This document shows, piece after piece, positions 52,475-62,000 of a stretch of DNA of 64,000 nt; the first letter of the stretch is position 1, and the number at the start of each line of letters is the position of its first letter. Source of the stretch: CAYNYM01 sp049366815 (GTDB taxonomy: Bacteria; Desulfobacterota; DSM-4660; Desulfatiglandales; HGW-15); NCBI GenBank assembly GCA_049366815.1, contig JBMNCO010000087.1, positions 1 to 64,000 of the forward strand, written 5' to 3'. The notes below the pieces were generated by a model. The model ran no database searches and was not told the DNA's origin. It saw nothing but the letters and a program-made list of their open reading frames with translations. The position numbers and the translations under genes are program-made.

Positions 52475-53771
52475 TATCGCCCTTTTCTGGGGCGCGATGG
52501 TTTATCATGTTTCACTGCCGCCGGTCGTTCTCGGCAGGATCTATATCGATATCAATGCCCCGACTATTCAAAAAATGAAGATCGCCATCCCGGACTTCCA
52601 TGATCTTTCCGATGGGCGGGAAAATGCGGGTCTGAGTGGCGCATTGCCGGTTGTACTATCCAATGACCTGGATCTGAGCGGGTATTTCACTCCCATGGAA
52701 AAGGGGGCCTTCCTCGGAGGCAACAATGCTTCCGCCTATTCGGACAATGTCCGGTTAAGGGACTGGTCGGTTATCGGCGCCGATTTTCTCTTGCTGGGGC
52801 GTTACAGTTGTATCGGGCGAAGCATCGAGGTGGAGGCCAGGCTTTTCGATATATTCAGAGGACGACAGATCCTGGGGAAGAGGTTTCTCGGGAAGACCGG
52901 CGAATACAGAGATCTGATGCATCGCCTTTCCAACGAGATCATCTACGCATTGACCGGTCAGCAGGGAATGTTTCTTTCTAAAATTGCCTTTACAGGGACG
53001 GCAACGGGCCACAAGGAAATTTACCTGTGTGATATTGACGGGGAAAATATAAAAAGGATTACTTCGGACGAGAGCCTCGCGCTGTTCCCTCGCTGGTGCC
53101 CTCAGGGGGACAGGCTCCTTTTCAATTCCTACATAGAAGGGGGCGCAATGCTGTATCACAAGGACATGCGTAACGGCAAAGTCAAGCGGATCTCGGCCCG
53201 GAAGGGGTTGAATATCGGCGCGTCCTGGGCACCGGACGGAAAAAGCGCAGCGCTGACCTTGAGCCATGGCAGCAACCCCGACATTTTCAGGATCGACCTG
53301 GAGGGCAAGATCCTGGAAAAGATCACCGATCATTGGGGCATTGACGTCTCTCCCAGCTTTTCTCCGGATGGAAAGAAAATTGCGTTTGTTTCCAATCGAT
53401 CCGGCAACCCCCAAATCTATGTTCGGCAGCTATTGACCGGAAAGGCGGAGAGGATCACCTTTGATCCGGATCTGAAATACAATACCTCACCGACCTGGTC
53501 TTCACAGAACCGTATCGCCTTTTCGGGAATGAATCAAGGACACTTTGATATATTCAGCATAGACCCCGACGGGAGTAAGTTGAGACAATTGACTTCCAAT
53601 CAGGGGAATAATGAGGATCCTTGCTGGTCGCCTGATGGGAGGTACATTCTTTTCAGTTCGAACAGGACCGGCAGATACCACCTCTACATCATGAATGCAA
53701 ACGGCCTCAATCAGAGAAGGATTACATCCCTCAATGGTGACCAGACGGCACCTTCATGGTCCCCTTTTTAG
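52425..53771 (+). CDS. tolB: TolB periplasmic beta-propeller
   Basis: The 448-residue protein has an N-terminal hydrophobic segment (VSLIVYSIALFWGAMVYHVS), then the TolB alpha/beta domain (KIAIPDFHDL, DLDLSGYFTPM). A WD40-like propeller with repeated SPDGKKIAFVSNRSGNPQIY and SPDGRYILFSSNRTGRYHLY units follows, ending in NGDQTAPSWSPF. It binds Pal and helps outer-membrane constriction. The 50-base overlap with tolA suggests coupling. Confidence 0.95.
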   Translation: MRTSRSNSISVSLIVYSIALFWGAMVYHVSLPPVVLGRIYIDINAPTIQKMKIAIPDFHDLSDGRENAGLSGALPVVLSNDLDLSGYFTPMEKGAFLGGNNASAYSDNVRLRDWSVIGADFLLLGRYSCIGRSIEVEARLFDIFRGRQILGKRFLGKTGEYRDLMHRLSNEIIYALTGQQGMFLSKIAFTGTATGHKEIYLCDIDGENIKRITSDESLALFPRWCPQGDRLLFNSYIEGGAMLYHKDMRNGKVKRISARKGLNIGASWAPDGKSAALTLSHGSNPDIFRIDLEGKILEKITDHWGIDVSPSFSPDGKKIAFVSNRSGNPQIYVRQLLTGKAERITFDPDLKYNTSPTWSSQNRIAFSGMNQGHFDIFSIDPDGSKLRQLTSNQGNNEDPCWSPDGRYILFSSNRTGRYHLYIMNANGLNQRRITSLNGDQTAPSWSPF

Positions 53772-53823
53772 AGGCCTTCTCCATAATGATTTCAGCAAAA
53801 AAAAATTCAGAAAATCTAAATCC

Positions 53824-53853
53824 TTGATATTTGAATAACACCTTGGTTATAAT
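53824..53853 (+). promoter_or_regulatory. Probable promoter upstream of pal
   Basis: TTGATA (53824-53829), an 18-base spacer and a perfect TATAAT (53848-53853). It would give pal and cpoB extra transcription independent of tolQ. Confidence 0.6.
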
Positions 53854-53931
53854 AAATGGTTAAAGAGCACCATGTGGATGCTATACGTTTTTAATTTGAA
53901 TCTTTTTTTGAATTCAGGAGGGAAGAGCAGA

Positions 53932-54501
53932 ATGATGAAGAAAATGATGATCATCTTGGCGGTCTTGGCATTTTGTGGTGGTTCATTGCTGACAATGGCA
54001 TCCTGTGCGAAGAAAGGAGTCATATCGGAAGAGGTGGCCACACCTGCCGAACCGGTCGCCACGCCCGAAGAGCCGGTGAAACCCGTCGTCCAGCCGCCTA
54101 CGGGGGAAGAGCGGGCAGCCGCATTGGAGAGACAGCGGCAGGAGCAGCTCCGGAGAGAAATTCAGGCATTCGAGTCCGGCAATATCTATTTTGATTTTGA
54201 CAAATCCGAGTTAAGGCCTGAGGCACGGGCCATACTGGAAAAAAAGGCGGCCTGGCTCAATGACAATCCGGAATTTTCTGTTCGCATCGAAGGCCATTGC
54301 GATGAAAGAGGCACGAACGAGTACAATCTGGCCCTGGGAGAAAGAAGGGCCAATGCGGCCATGAAGTACCTCAATGCCTTGGGCGTAGCCGGGGACAGAA
54401 TGATTACGGTGAGTTACGGCGAGGAGCGGCCGGCCGTCCCAGGCAGCAATGAAGCGGCCTGGGCGAAAAACCGCAGGGATGAATTCAAATTGATAAGGTA
54501 A
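53932..54501 (+). CDS. pal: Peptidoglycan-associated lipoprotein
   Basis: This 189-residue lipoprotein has the signal MMKKMMIILAVLAFC...TMASC with the lipidated Cys at 25. A Pro/Glu-rich linker is followed by an OmpA-type domain: IYFDFDKSELRPEARAILEKK, VRIEGHCDERGTNEYNLALG and RVMITVSYGEERP-like end. It ties the outer membrane to peptidoglycan. AGGAGGG precedes the ATG. Confidence 0.95.
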   Translation: MMKKMMIILAVLAFCGGSLLTMASCAKKGVISEEVATPAEPVATPEEPVKPVVQPPTGEERAAALERQRQEQLRREIQAFESGNIYFDFDKSELRPEARAILEKKAAWLNDNPEFSVRIEGHCDERGTNEYNLALGERRANAAMKYLNALGVAGDRMITVSYGEERPAVPGSNEAAWAKNRRDEFKLIR

Positions 54502-54607
54502 GTTGAGCAGGGAAGGGATTCAGCAGGACCTTTTCATGTCCTGCGTGAACCACATGATATAAGGGTGTCGGGGTCAAGATCTCGACACAGATCACGAAGA
54601 ATGCCGC

Positions 54608-54640
54608 GGCAAGCCGAGCTTTTAACCGGGTCGGCTTGCC
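54608..54640. terminator. Strong hairpin between pal and cpoB
   Basis: GGCAAGCCGA and TCGGCTTGCC form a perfect 10-base stem with a 13-base loop. No T-run follows, so it may be an attenuator or RNA-stability element rather than a full terminator. Confidence 0.5.
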
Positions 54641-54685
54641 AGCGATTTAAGATAATATCAAGGAATGAAGAGCGGATGGTGCAAA

Positions 54686-55555
54686 ATGATTCACAATAAA
54701 TTTTATCCTCTCTTTTTTGTTTCTGCTGTCTTTCTGCTTTCCTCCTGTGTCTATGACAAGGAACTGACTGTTTTAAACGATCAGGTGAACGCCCTGAACA
54801 GGCGGGTCACGGCACTCCAGGATGCTACGGATACCGCCCTTGCGAGAGATCTGGAACAAATTAGGTCCAACCAGGCCAATGTCAGGTTGGAGATAGACGA
54901 ATTGAAGGGAGAGGTGCAGGATCTGTCCGGTCGGATAGAAGATAATGAACACCTTGTAAAAAAAGTGGTTGAACGGGACATTGGGGGGCAGGACGCCCTA
55001 AGGTCCTCAGTCGACGATTTTTCCCGAAGATTGGCGGTGCTCGAATCAGCAGTCAAGCGTCATCAGGAATACCTGAACCTCGGTCCCCTGGAGACCCGCC
55101 TCAGCCCCGGTGAGGACAGGGCCCAATCCGACCAGAGACGCCAATCCTCCATACCTTCTGAGGCGACCCTTGATCCGGCGGTCCAGGAGCAAATATTGTA
55201 TGATAAGGCCCTGGCATCTTATAAAGAAGGAAGATATGAGGACGCTATCGAAGGCTTTAATGGTTTTCTGAAGCGCTACCCGAAATCTGATCGTGCAGAC
55301 AATGCCCACTTCTGGATCGGCGAGTGCCATATGAATCTCAAACAATACGAACAGGCCATCTTGGCTTACCAGAATGTCATTAAAGACTTTCCAAAGGGAA
55401 ACAAGGTTCCCAGTGCACTTTTGAGACAGGCGGCCGCCTTTGGGGAGATCAAGGACAAGACCAGTTCAAGACTCCTGTTGAAAAAAATCATTAACAATTA
55501 TCCTAAATCCAATGAGGCAAAAATAGCCCAGAAAAGGCTGGAAACCATAAAGTAA
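54686..55555 (+). CDS. cpoB: Tol-Pal system protein CpoB/YbgF
   Basis: The 289-residue protein begins with a lipoprotein-type signal (FVSAVFLLSSC, Cys21). A long coiled coil (VNALNRRVTALQDATDTALA on) and three C-terminal TPR units follow (YDKALASYKEGRYEDAIEGF, HFWIGECHMNLKQYEQAILA). CpoB links Tol-Pal to cell-wall synthesis. An ATG at 54665 is in frame but its AAGGA abuts the codon, so 54686 is preferred. Confidence 0.88.
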   Translation: MIHNKFYPLFFVSAVFLLSSCVYDKELTVLNDQVNALNRRVTALQDATDTALARDLEQIRSNQANVRLEIDELKGEVQDLSGRIEDNEHLVKKVVERDIGGQDALRSSVDDFSRRLAVLESAVKRHQEYLNLGPLETRLSPGEDRAQSDQRRQSSIPSEATLDPAVQEQILYDKALASYKEGRYEDAIEGFNGFLKRYPKSDRADNAHFWIGECHMNLKQYEQAILAYQNVIKDFPKGNKVPSALLRQAAAFGEIKDKTSSRLLLKKIINNYPKSNEAKIAQKRLETIK

Positions 55556-55584
55556 CATAAGCGCCCAATCCCACTTAATTTAAA

Positions 55585-57345
55585 GTGAATAGAGAAAATT
55601 CCTCCAAATTTGCGTCTGTTCTTTCTCTCCTTTCTATTAATGAACAAGCAATCATGGCCATACTGGGAACGTTTGTCGGGCTTGCCGGCGGCTTTGGTGC
55701 GATCGGCTTCCGGTATCTCATCGAATTTTTCCAGTCCATTTCCTATGGGAGCGGAGGAAATCTGCTGGAGATGGTCCTGGCCAAGCCCTGGTATCTGACG
55801 GTCTGGGTCCCTGCCGCCGGAGGACTCTTTGTGGGTCCCCTTGTGTATTTTTTTGCCAGGGAAGCCAAGGGGCACGGCGTCCCGGAGGTGATGGAGGCCG
55901 TCGTGCTCCGCAAGGGCGTCATCAGGAAGAGAGTCGTACTCATCAAAACCCTGGCGTCCGCGGTGAGCATCGGGACCGGGGGATCCGTCGGACGGGAAGG
56001 GCCGATTGTCCAGATCGGGTCAGCCATCGGATCGGTCATCGGGTGGTTACTGAGGATTTCAGGAGACAGAACCAAGACCCTTGTGGGTTGCGGCGCCGCC
56101 GCAGGAATCGCAGCCACCTTCAATGCCCCCATCGCCGGATCCATGTTCGCGCTTGAAATTATCCTCGGCGATTTCGGCCTGGCAACCTTTAGCCCCATCG
56201 TGATCTCCGCTGTGACGGCAACCGCTGTTTCCCGCCACTTTCTAGGCAATACGCCTGCCTTTATCGTCCCCGCCTACCAACTTGTCAGCCCTTGGGAACT
56301 CTTCCTCTATGTGGGGTTAGGCCTCTTTTGCGCCCTGGTGGCCGTGGCCTTTACCAAGACCCTCTACTGGACGGAAGATTTCTTCGGCCGCATCAAATTC
56401 CCTGAATACCTGAAGGCCGTTTTGGGCGGCCTGATTCTCGGTTGTCTCGCCCTGGCCTTTCCCCATGTACTGGGTGTGGGCTACCCCGCCATTGACCTCG
56501 TCCTCATGGAAGAGCTGTCCTGGGCGTTCATGTTCATGCTGATCATTGTCAAGATCTTGGCCACCTCTATTACGATTGGATCCGGAGGATCCGGAGGGGT
56601 CTTCGCCCCATCCCTTTTCCTCGGCGCTATGGCAGGGGGATTCTTTGGATCCGTCGTCCACACCGTCTTACCCGGGGTGACGGCCTCTCCGGGTGCATAC
56701 AGCATCGTCGGCATGGCCGCAGTCGTAGGGGGCACCACTTTCGGGCCCCTGAGCGCCATCCTCATCCTTTTTGAGATGACCGGGAATTACAGGATCATTC
56801 TTCCCCTCATGATTGCGTGCATTATCAGTTCGGTGGCAGCCGGTCAAATCTTCAAGGAGTCGATCTATACCCTAAAACTCGCAAGAAGAGGGATCAATAT
56901 CAGGGCCGGTAAAGAGGTCAATGTGCTGAGATCCATCCCCGTCAGGGAGGTTATGAATCCCAATGTAGAGACGATCCCGCAAAACCTCACCCTGGGCAAG
57001 TTTGCTCGAACGATTGGAGAGAGCAAATACAATAGCTTTCCTGTCGTGGATGAGGCAGGCCGTTTGGCAGGGATTCTGTCATTTATTGATTACCATGACG
57101 TCATCCATAACGAAGACCTGCAAGACCTGATCGTGGCACAGGAGCTGGCCACACAGGATGTTGTAACTGTATCCATTGATGACAACCTCTTTAATGCCTT
57201 GGAAAAGATCACCTCCAAGGATTTTTCCATCCTTCCTGTTGTCGGCTCCGATGATCCTTATGAGTTGCTGGGTGTCCTTACGCGGCGGGACATCTTGGGT
57301 GCCTATGATAAGGCTGTGATCAAGAAATCGGTTCTTCAAGGATAG
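55585..57345 (+). CDS. ClC-family chloride channel/antiporter with CBS domains
   Basis: The 586-residue protein has the ClC signatures: GHGVPEV (selectivity stretch, in place of GSGIP), GSVGREGPIVQIGSA with the gating Glu, and GSGGSGGVFAPSLFLGA. About ten helices follow one another to about residue 435. Two CBS domains (PVREVMNPNVETIPQNL, VTVSIDDNLFNALEKI) end it. It moves chloride or other anions, perhaps with proton exchange. GTG 55585 is the apparent start. It ends about 170 bases from the convergent nuclease gene. Confidence 0.93.
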   Translation: MNRENSSKFASVLSLLSINEQAIMAILGTFVGLAGGFGAIGFRYLIEFFQSISYGSGGNLLEMVLAKPWYLTVWVPAAGGLFVGPLVYFFAREAKGHGVPEVMEAVVLRKGVIRKRVVLIKTLASAVSIGTGGSVGREGPIVQIGSAIGSVIGWLLRISGDRTKTLVGCGAAAGIAATFNAPIAGSMFALEIILGDFGLATFSPIVISAVTATAVSRHFLGNTPAFIVPAYQLVSPWELFLYVGLGLFCALVAVAFTKTLYWTEDFFGRIKFPEYLKAVLGGLILGCLALAFPHVLGVGYPAIDLVLMEELSWAFMFMLIIVKILATSITIGSGGSGGVFAPSLFLGAMAGGFFGSVVHTVLPGVTASPGAYSIVGMAAVVGGTTFGPLSAILILFEMTGNYRIILPLMIACIISSVAAGQIFKESIYTLKLARRGINIRAGKEVNVLRSIPVREVMNPNVETIPQNLTLGKFARTIGESKYNSFPVVDEAGRLAGILSFIDYHDVIHNEDLQDLIVAQELATQDVVTVSIDDNLFNALEKITSKDFSILPVVGSDDPYELLGVLTRRDILGAYDKAVIKKSVLQG

Positions 57346-57512
57346 TTCCGGGACTGCAAGAGCCCTTTCCGACCCGACGGTGATCAACCGCCCTTTCCAC
57401 TCAGGCACCGCCGTTTTGGGGCACGTACCATCAAGCTCGGAAACAAAGCGATTTTCTGCTTCGGCGGTATCGGTTTTGTACAAGATTGAAGGACTTGTTG
57501 GTTTGGATCACC

Positions 57513-58133
57513 CTATGGTTTGCATGTGCGACAGGGACTGTATCCTTCCCAGAAGGCGTCTTTGCGGCTCTTAAAACGTATCAGATTATTGGCATGGATG
57601 TTTTTGGAGTGGGGGCATGTGGGTCTGTGGAATCGGTGAGACCGGGAGTTTCCGAGGTAGCCTTTTTCGGGTTTTGCGGGAGTTGCCTTCCAGATACCGA
57701 TTCCTTTCCTCATAGCCTCTCGCTGGTTTTCAAGCAGGAGAGGAAAGTGCATGAGATTGGGCCGTTTGAGCATGACAAAAGCGAGTCCCTCCCTTACCAT
57801 GATGGCGTTTACCATCTCTCCGTTTTCAAGGTAGACATAGGCCAGTAGACGGCCGTATCTGTCTTCCCTTTCCCGGTCAAATTCCAGCCTCACCTTTGCC
57901 TGTCCAGTCAACCGTTGATTGAAAGCCTTGGAAGCCAGGGCCATGTATTCGCTCTTTTCCCCATTATGCCCTATTTCGGGTGCGTCAATGCCCAGATATC
58001 GCACCATGCGTCCGTCCTTGAGGCATATCGTATCACCATCGCAAACCCATTTCACCGGGTGACAGGGCGATGGAATCCGGGACAAACCGAGAAAGGTGAT
58101 ACAGGCGAAGAGCAAAAGACTTTTGCGTTTCAT
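57513..58133 (-). CDS. Thermonuclease-like SNase with Cys-rich C-terminal tail
   Basis: The 206-residue protein has an N-terminal signal (MKRKSLLLFACITFLGLS) and the SNase fold: VCDGDTICLKDGRMVRYLGIDAPEIGHNG, EFDREREDRYGRLLAYVYLENG. Catalytic Asp/Arg/Glu positions (RYLGIDAPE, DREREDRYGRLLAY) are kept. The tail (YLGNSRSHRFHRPTCPHSKN, then GYSPCRTCKP) resembles the zinc-binding N-terminal Ada domain found on some secreted nucleases. It is exported and degrades nucleic acid. Confidence 0.88.
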   Translation of the reverse strand: MKRKSLLLFACITFLGLSRIPSPCHPVKWVCDGDTICLKDGRMVRYLGIDAPEIGHNGEKSEYMALASKAFNQRLTGQAKVRLEFDREREDRYGRLLAYVYLENGEMVNAIMVREGLAFVMLKRPNLMHFPLLLENQREAMRKGIGIWKATPAKPEKGYLGNSRSHRFHRPTCPHSKNIHANNLIRFKSRKDAFWEGYSPCRTCKP

Positions 58134-58237
58134 GACTTACGATCATCCTTAATTTTTTAGAATGAAGTTTGGTGATAGGCAATACAAATTAAATTTACAA
58201 AGATAAGATACTTTTGTTTACTGTTAATAGGTTTTCG

Positions 58238-58266
58238 TTGACTTCACAGGTTTTAGGTATTATAAG
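58238..58266 (+). promoter_or_regulatory. Sigma-70 promoter of the excisionase-like gene
   Basis: TTGACT (58238-58243), a 17-base spacer and TATAAG (58261-58266). It lies about 60 bases before the small HTH gene and divergent to the nuclease. Confidence 0.65.
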
Positions 58267-58326
58267 GAACAATAGCATGTGAATGATTAGAACACAAAAT
58301 TCGAAAAAGATATTGAGGAGTTGACC

Positions 58327-58497
58327 ATGCCACAGATAATGACGACAAAGGAATTGGCGAAATATTTAAAGCTGCATGAAATAACGATCTGCAAGTATGC
58401 TGCGGAGGGAAAAATCCCTGCAATCAGGATCGGTCGGGTCTGGAGATTTGACAAAGAAGCTATTGACAAGTGGATCAGCGGCGGACAGAAGAAATAA
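58327..58497 (+). CDS. Excisionase/MerR-like small DNA-binding protein
   Basis: A 56-residue gene starting MPQIMTTKELAKYLKLHEIT and ending AIRIGRVWRFDKEAIDKWIS, the classical HTH_17 excisionase domain (TTKELAKYL, then IGRVWRF). A GAGGAG site precedes the ATG. Such proteins act as excisionases, as regulators, or in restriction/toxin modules. No integrase or att site is near, so it stands alone with its own promoter. Confidence 0.85.
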   Translation: MPQIMTTKELAKYLKLHEITICKYAAEGKIPAIRIGRVWRFDKEAIDKWISGGQKK

Positions 58498-58510
58498 GCG
58501 AAGAGGGACG

Positions 58511-58675
58511 ATGAAAACTTGTCAGGGATTGGAGCATTTATCTGGATCAACATGGACCTGTTCATGCTGCGGCAAAGGGAACCGGATGCGCCGGTGTAAA
58601 CGATTGGATTTTCATCCCGGAGGCTGGGCCTCCAGGGGTTGGAAGCAAAACAATTTGGAAGCGGATGCACTGTAA
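58511..58675 (+). CDS. Possible Cys-rich small peptide
   Basis: A 54-codon frame (MKTCQGLEHLSGSTWTCSCC start) begins 13 bases after the excisionase-like stop, with a weak GAGGGA site. A CSCCG group and Arg/Lys-rich stretch are visible. It could be a real partner or chance; support is weak. Confidence 0.25.
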   Translation: MKTCQGLEHLSGSTWTCSCCGKGNRMRRCKRLDFHPGGWASRGWKQNNLEADAL

Positions 58676-58745
58676 TCACTTGAAAATCGCTTGTGTAAGG
58701 GAAGTAAATCTGAGCTTCTCAGGGCCAGGCGTCGTGCGGCCGTTC

Positions 58746-59927
58746 CTAGTCATAGAGGAGGAAGGTCTTTCGATGCTCCTGAAAGCCCTCCAGATCTGTA
58801 AGCCATTGTTGTTTGATGTGAGATAGGTCCTCGCCCATTTCCAATCTTCTTCTCAGGTACGAATCACCCAATATCAGATCGATCGGCATTTTGTCGAATT
58901 CATATTCATAAGGAGGCCTTTTCCACAGAAATTGATCTCTATGGAGGGAAATCACCGCCTGCAACAGGGCCAGAGCGGTAAGATAGGGCTGGTAGAGGTG
59001 CACATCCAGGATGTGAATCATGAAACCGTGGCAGATTTTCCCCTCCCATTTATGGAAAGTCGGACGGAAGGTCAAATCCCGGAGATAACATCCGGACATG
59101 TGTTCCGAGGCCAGACGGCCTCTGATCCCCTGTGTGTCTAGAAAAGGTGCTCCGAAGATCTCAAACGGGCGACACGTCCCCCTGCCCTCGGACAGATTGG
59201 TCGCCTCCCACATGACCTGCCCCGGATAGACCTGGGCGGATTCGACGACGGGCATATTGGGGGAAGGCATAATCCACCTCAGACCGGTATCCTGCCAGAG
59301 CATCCGCCGTCGCCATCCGTTCATGGGCAAGATCTCAAGATCACATCCCAGATCAAAGACCGCGTTGAAGAGAAGGGCGAGTTCACCCATGGTCAGACCG
59401 TGACGCATAGGGATGGCACAGGGGCCTACAAAGGAATAGAGATCCGCCCTCAGAAGATTGCCTTCGACGACCTCTCCCCCAAGGGGATTGGGCCGATCGA
59501 GAATGAGCACCTTTATTTTGGCCTTTGCCGCGACCCTGAGACAGCCGAGCATTGTAGAGGCAAAGGTGTATACTCTCGTCCCTACATCCTGAAGATCAAT
59601 AAGCAGGATCTCTATCTCTTCAAACATCTCGCGGGCAGGCTCTCTTGTTTCGGCGTAGAGGCTGAGTATGGGAATATCCAGATCCCTGTCTCGGGCATGA
59701 TCTGTCTCCACCATGTTGTCCTGGTCTTCTCCACCGAATCCGTGCTGCGGGCCGAAAAGCAACCTAAGTCGGCCCGGAAGTCGCTCGGTGATCACCTGTT
59801 TGCCCGGCCTGAGGCGGCTGTCAACAGAGGCCTGGTTACAGAGATAACCCAATCGGTGACCCTTCAGTTTGCGCCAGTAGGTGTCCCTCAAAACATCGAG
59901 TCCGGTGGCGACTCTGTGCGTCATCAT
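58746..59927 (-). CDS. Exo-beta-N-acetylmuramidase NamZ-like (DUF1343)
   Basis: The 393-residue protein has the DUF1343 landmarks LKGHRLGYLCNQASVDSRLR, LFGPQHGFGGEDQDNM, IPILSLYAETREP, LLIDLQDVGTRVYTF and WIMPSPNMPVVESAQVYPG, with LSEGRGTCRPFEIFGAP in the centre. NamZ members remove terminal MurNAc from muropeptides. It has no clear signal sequence here, pointing to cytoplasmic recycling. Confidence 0.9.
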   Translation of the reverse strand: MMTHRVATGLDVLRDTYWRKLKGHRLGYLCNQASVDSRLRPGKQVITERLPGRLRLLFGPQHGFGGEDQDNMVETDHARDRDLDIPILSLYAETREPAREMFEEIEILLIDLQDVGTRVYTFASTMLGCLRVAAKAKIKVLILDRPNPLGGEVVEGNLLRADLYSFVGPCAIPMRHGLTMGELALLFNAVFDLGCDLEILPMNGWRRRMLWQDTGLRWIMPSPNMPVVESAQVYPGQVMWEATNLSEGRGTCRPFEIFGAPFLDTQGIRGRLASEHMSGCYLRDLTFRPTFHKWEGKICHGFMIHILDVHLYQPYLTALALLQAVISLHRDQFLWKRPPYEYEFDKMPIDLILGDSYLRRRLEMGEDLSHIKQQWLTDLEGFQEHRKTFLLYD

Positions 59928-60521
59928 CTCTCCCCTCTGTCAGACTGGTTGGCCTTTAGGTATCCTTTACGTATTTTGGGTCAAGGCAAGATCCGCTATA
60001 CCGGTCCCTCACGGCCGGTGTCCGGATCAGTTTCACCCCTTCGTGCCATGCCCTGCTGAGAAGTCCATCTCTGTGAAGTGGAAGCTACCAGATGGAGGCC
60101 GGCAGGTCAACAGACATGTCATGGGGGGATGAAGGGATCGATGCCTCGTTTTTTCATAGTGTTTGCTGATAACTGACCGCTGACGGCTGTCAGGGAAGGG
60201 CGAATCCGGATATGCTCATTTCCGGATAAGCATTCCCTTATTTCGCTTACAAGATTTAGGGGGACAGACTCGAATCTGACGTCATTCTGCCCCTTCTCTA
60301 TTGCATGAATTCCCTTTTTTGCTTAAACTCCTTTCATAGCCGTTACAGGCCCCTTCGATGGCGTGCGGGGGAAAAGGGCGCCTCGGGAGTTCTCCGCGTT
60401 AAAGCGGGGTGTAGAGTCTCTTGTCCCGGAAAAGAATGGATAAGGACATGAATTTCGACCTGTCGCGTAAGTCACGGTATCTTATGGCAGCCCGATCCAA
60501 GGAAAGGATTCGAATGATCGC
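59928..60521. other. Intergenic region with repeat
   Basis: About 590 bases between the NamZ-like gene (minus) and the efflux operon (plus). It holds the repeat at 60173-60226. Short frames cross it without ribosome sites. The promoter of the efflux operon was not identified. Confidence 0.5.
60173..60226. repeat. TCCGGAAAT-type repeat, copy 3
   Basis: CTGACCGCTGACGGCTGTC followed by the imperfect hairpin TCCGGATAT-GCTC-ATTTCCGGA. The block is the reverse-complement match of 47237-47285 (CTGATCGCTGACGGCTGTC plus hairpin), in inverted order on this strand. Confidence 0.6.
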
Positions 60522-62000
60522 ATGAGCCCTTCCCAAAACCCCGTCTTGATCCATGTCGCCCGGTTTTTCCTCTATGGGATTCTCCTCTTTTCAGGATGCA
60601 CCCCAACAGAAAGATATACCTATGAGCGAATCAGGGCGGCCCACGGCGGCGCCGAAACGCTTTCCCTTCAGAAGGCACAAGGATCGCCCTGTTCCGAATT
60701 TCCCGATCTTTCCGGTCCCCTGGGCCTCTGGGATGCCGTTGCAGTAGCCCTGAAGAACAATCCGGACATGGACCGGACCCTTGCGCGCATCCATCAAGCA
60801 GAAGCGATGATTGACCGGGCCCTGGCCTCATTCTGGCCGACATTTTCAGTCTACGGAGAGTACCTGCAGGGAAATGCCCCTTCGTCCTATCTTTTTAAGA
60901 CCATAGACCAGAGAAGACTCCCGCCTCAGGTCGATTTCAATGATCCCGGCTGGTTTGAAAATGTTGAAACAGGTATTCAGGGCCAGATCAATCTCTTCAA
61001 GGGTGGTCGTGATCTGCTGCGCAAAAAAATGGCTGAGACAGAGCTCAAGATCCAACAGACCGACAGGGAAAGTGTGGAAAACGCCCTCATCGCTTCAGTC
61101 ATCCAGGCCTATTTCAACGCCCTGGCCGCCGGGGAATTCATCCGGATAGCCAAGACCTCGGTGAACACGATCGAGACGCAGTTACGTATCATGCAGGTCC
61201 GTTACGAGGGCGGTGGGGCACTGAGATCCGATATCCTGTCCCTGAAGGTACATCTGGCGCAGGCAAAGGAAGACCTGTTGCGCATAGAGAACAACTACAA
61301 CCTTTCTCTTGCGGCCATGGCCGATCTTTTGGGCCTGGATCCGGATTCCCCGATCCTCCTGAAGAGGTACGAGGAACGCTTGATGGATCTGCTTCCCGAA
61401 TACGGGGACGGCCTCGTCTACGCCCTGGCCCATCGTCCGGAGCTCAAAAAGATCAGGCAGCAGATCGTCCATTCCCGCATGGCCGTGGACATGGCCTGTT
61501 CCCAGTACCTTCCCCGGATGGATGCCCGAATGAAGGTCTATTTCGACGATGAACACCTGGATTTTGAGGCGGAAAGGAAAAATTGGACGGTGGGGGTATT
61601 GCTGAACTGGGATCTATTCACGGGGCTGAGCACCAGAGCGGAAAAGAACAGGGCACAGGCGATTCTCAATGAGATGATGGCAGGGGATCGCTTGTTGACG
61701 AATACCGTGCGGCTGGATCTGAAAACTGGGTATCTGAGGCTGGAGGAGGCCGCAGCCAGGCTGAAAGTAGCCCATGCGAGCGTGGAGGAGTCCCGGGAGT
61801 CCTTTCATCTTGTAAAAAGGCAATACGAAGGCGGTTCAGCGACCATCACCCGATATCTGGACGCTGAACTGGCCTGGAACAGGGCACGGTTTCGTTATGC
61901 CGCCGCCTGTTACGACCGGGAAAAGGCCTCTGCGGCACTCGGACGTGCATTGGGCTTCTGGGTCAACCACGTTCGGGAGGTGTTCGGGGATCATGAGTGA
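60522..62000 (+). CDS. TolC-family outer-membrane efflux lipoprotein
   Basis: This 492-residue protein has a lipoprotein-like signal (FFLYGILLFSGC, Cys26). Two repeated TolC halves follow: LGLWDAVAVALKNNPDMDRT, GIQGQINLFKGGRD, then VGVLLNWDLFTGLSTRAEKN and VKRQYEGGSATITRYLDAE. It forms the outer-membrane channel of the RND pump encoded downstream. Its stop overlaps the adaptor start by eight bases. Confidence 0.93.
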   Translation: MSPSQNPVLIHVARFFLYGILLFSGCTPTERYTYERIRAAHGGAETLSLQKAQGSPCSEFPDLSGPLGLWDAVAVALKNNPDMDRTLARIHQAEAMIDRALASFWPTFSVYGEYLQGNAPSSYLFKTIDQRRLPPQVDFNDPGWFENVETGIQGQINLFKGGRDLLRKKMAETELKIQQTDRESVENALIASVIQAYFNALAAGEFIRIAKTSVNTIETQLRIMQVRYEGGGALRSDILSLKVHLAQAKEDLLRIENNYNLSLAAMADLLGLDPDSPILLKRYEERLMDLLPEYGDGLVYALAHRPELKKIRQQIVHSRMAVDMACSQYLPRMDARMKVYFDDEHLDFEAERKNWTVGVLLNWDLFTGLSTRAEKNRAQAILNEMMAGDRLLTNTVRLDLKTGYLRLEEAAARLKVAHASVEESRESFHLVKRQYEGGSATITRYLDAELAWNRARFRYAAACYDREKASAALGRALGFWVNHVREVFGDHE

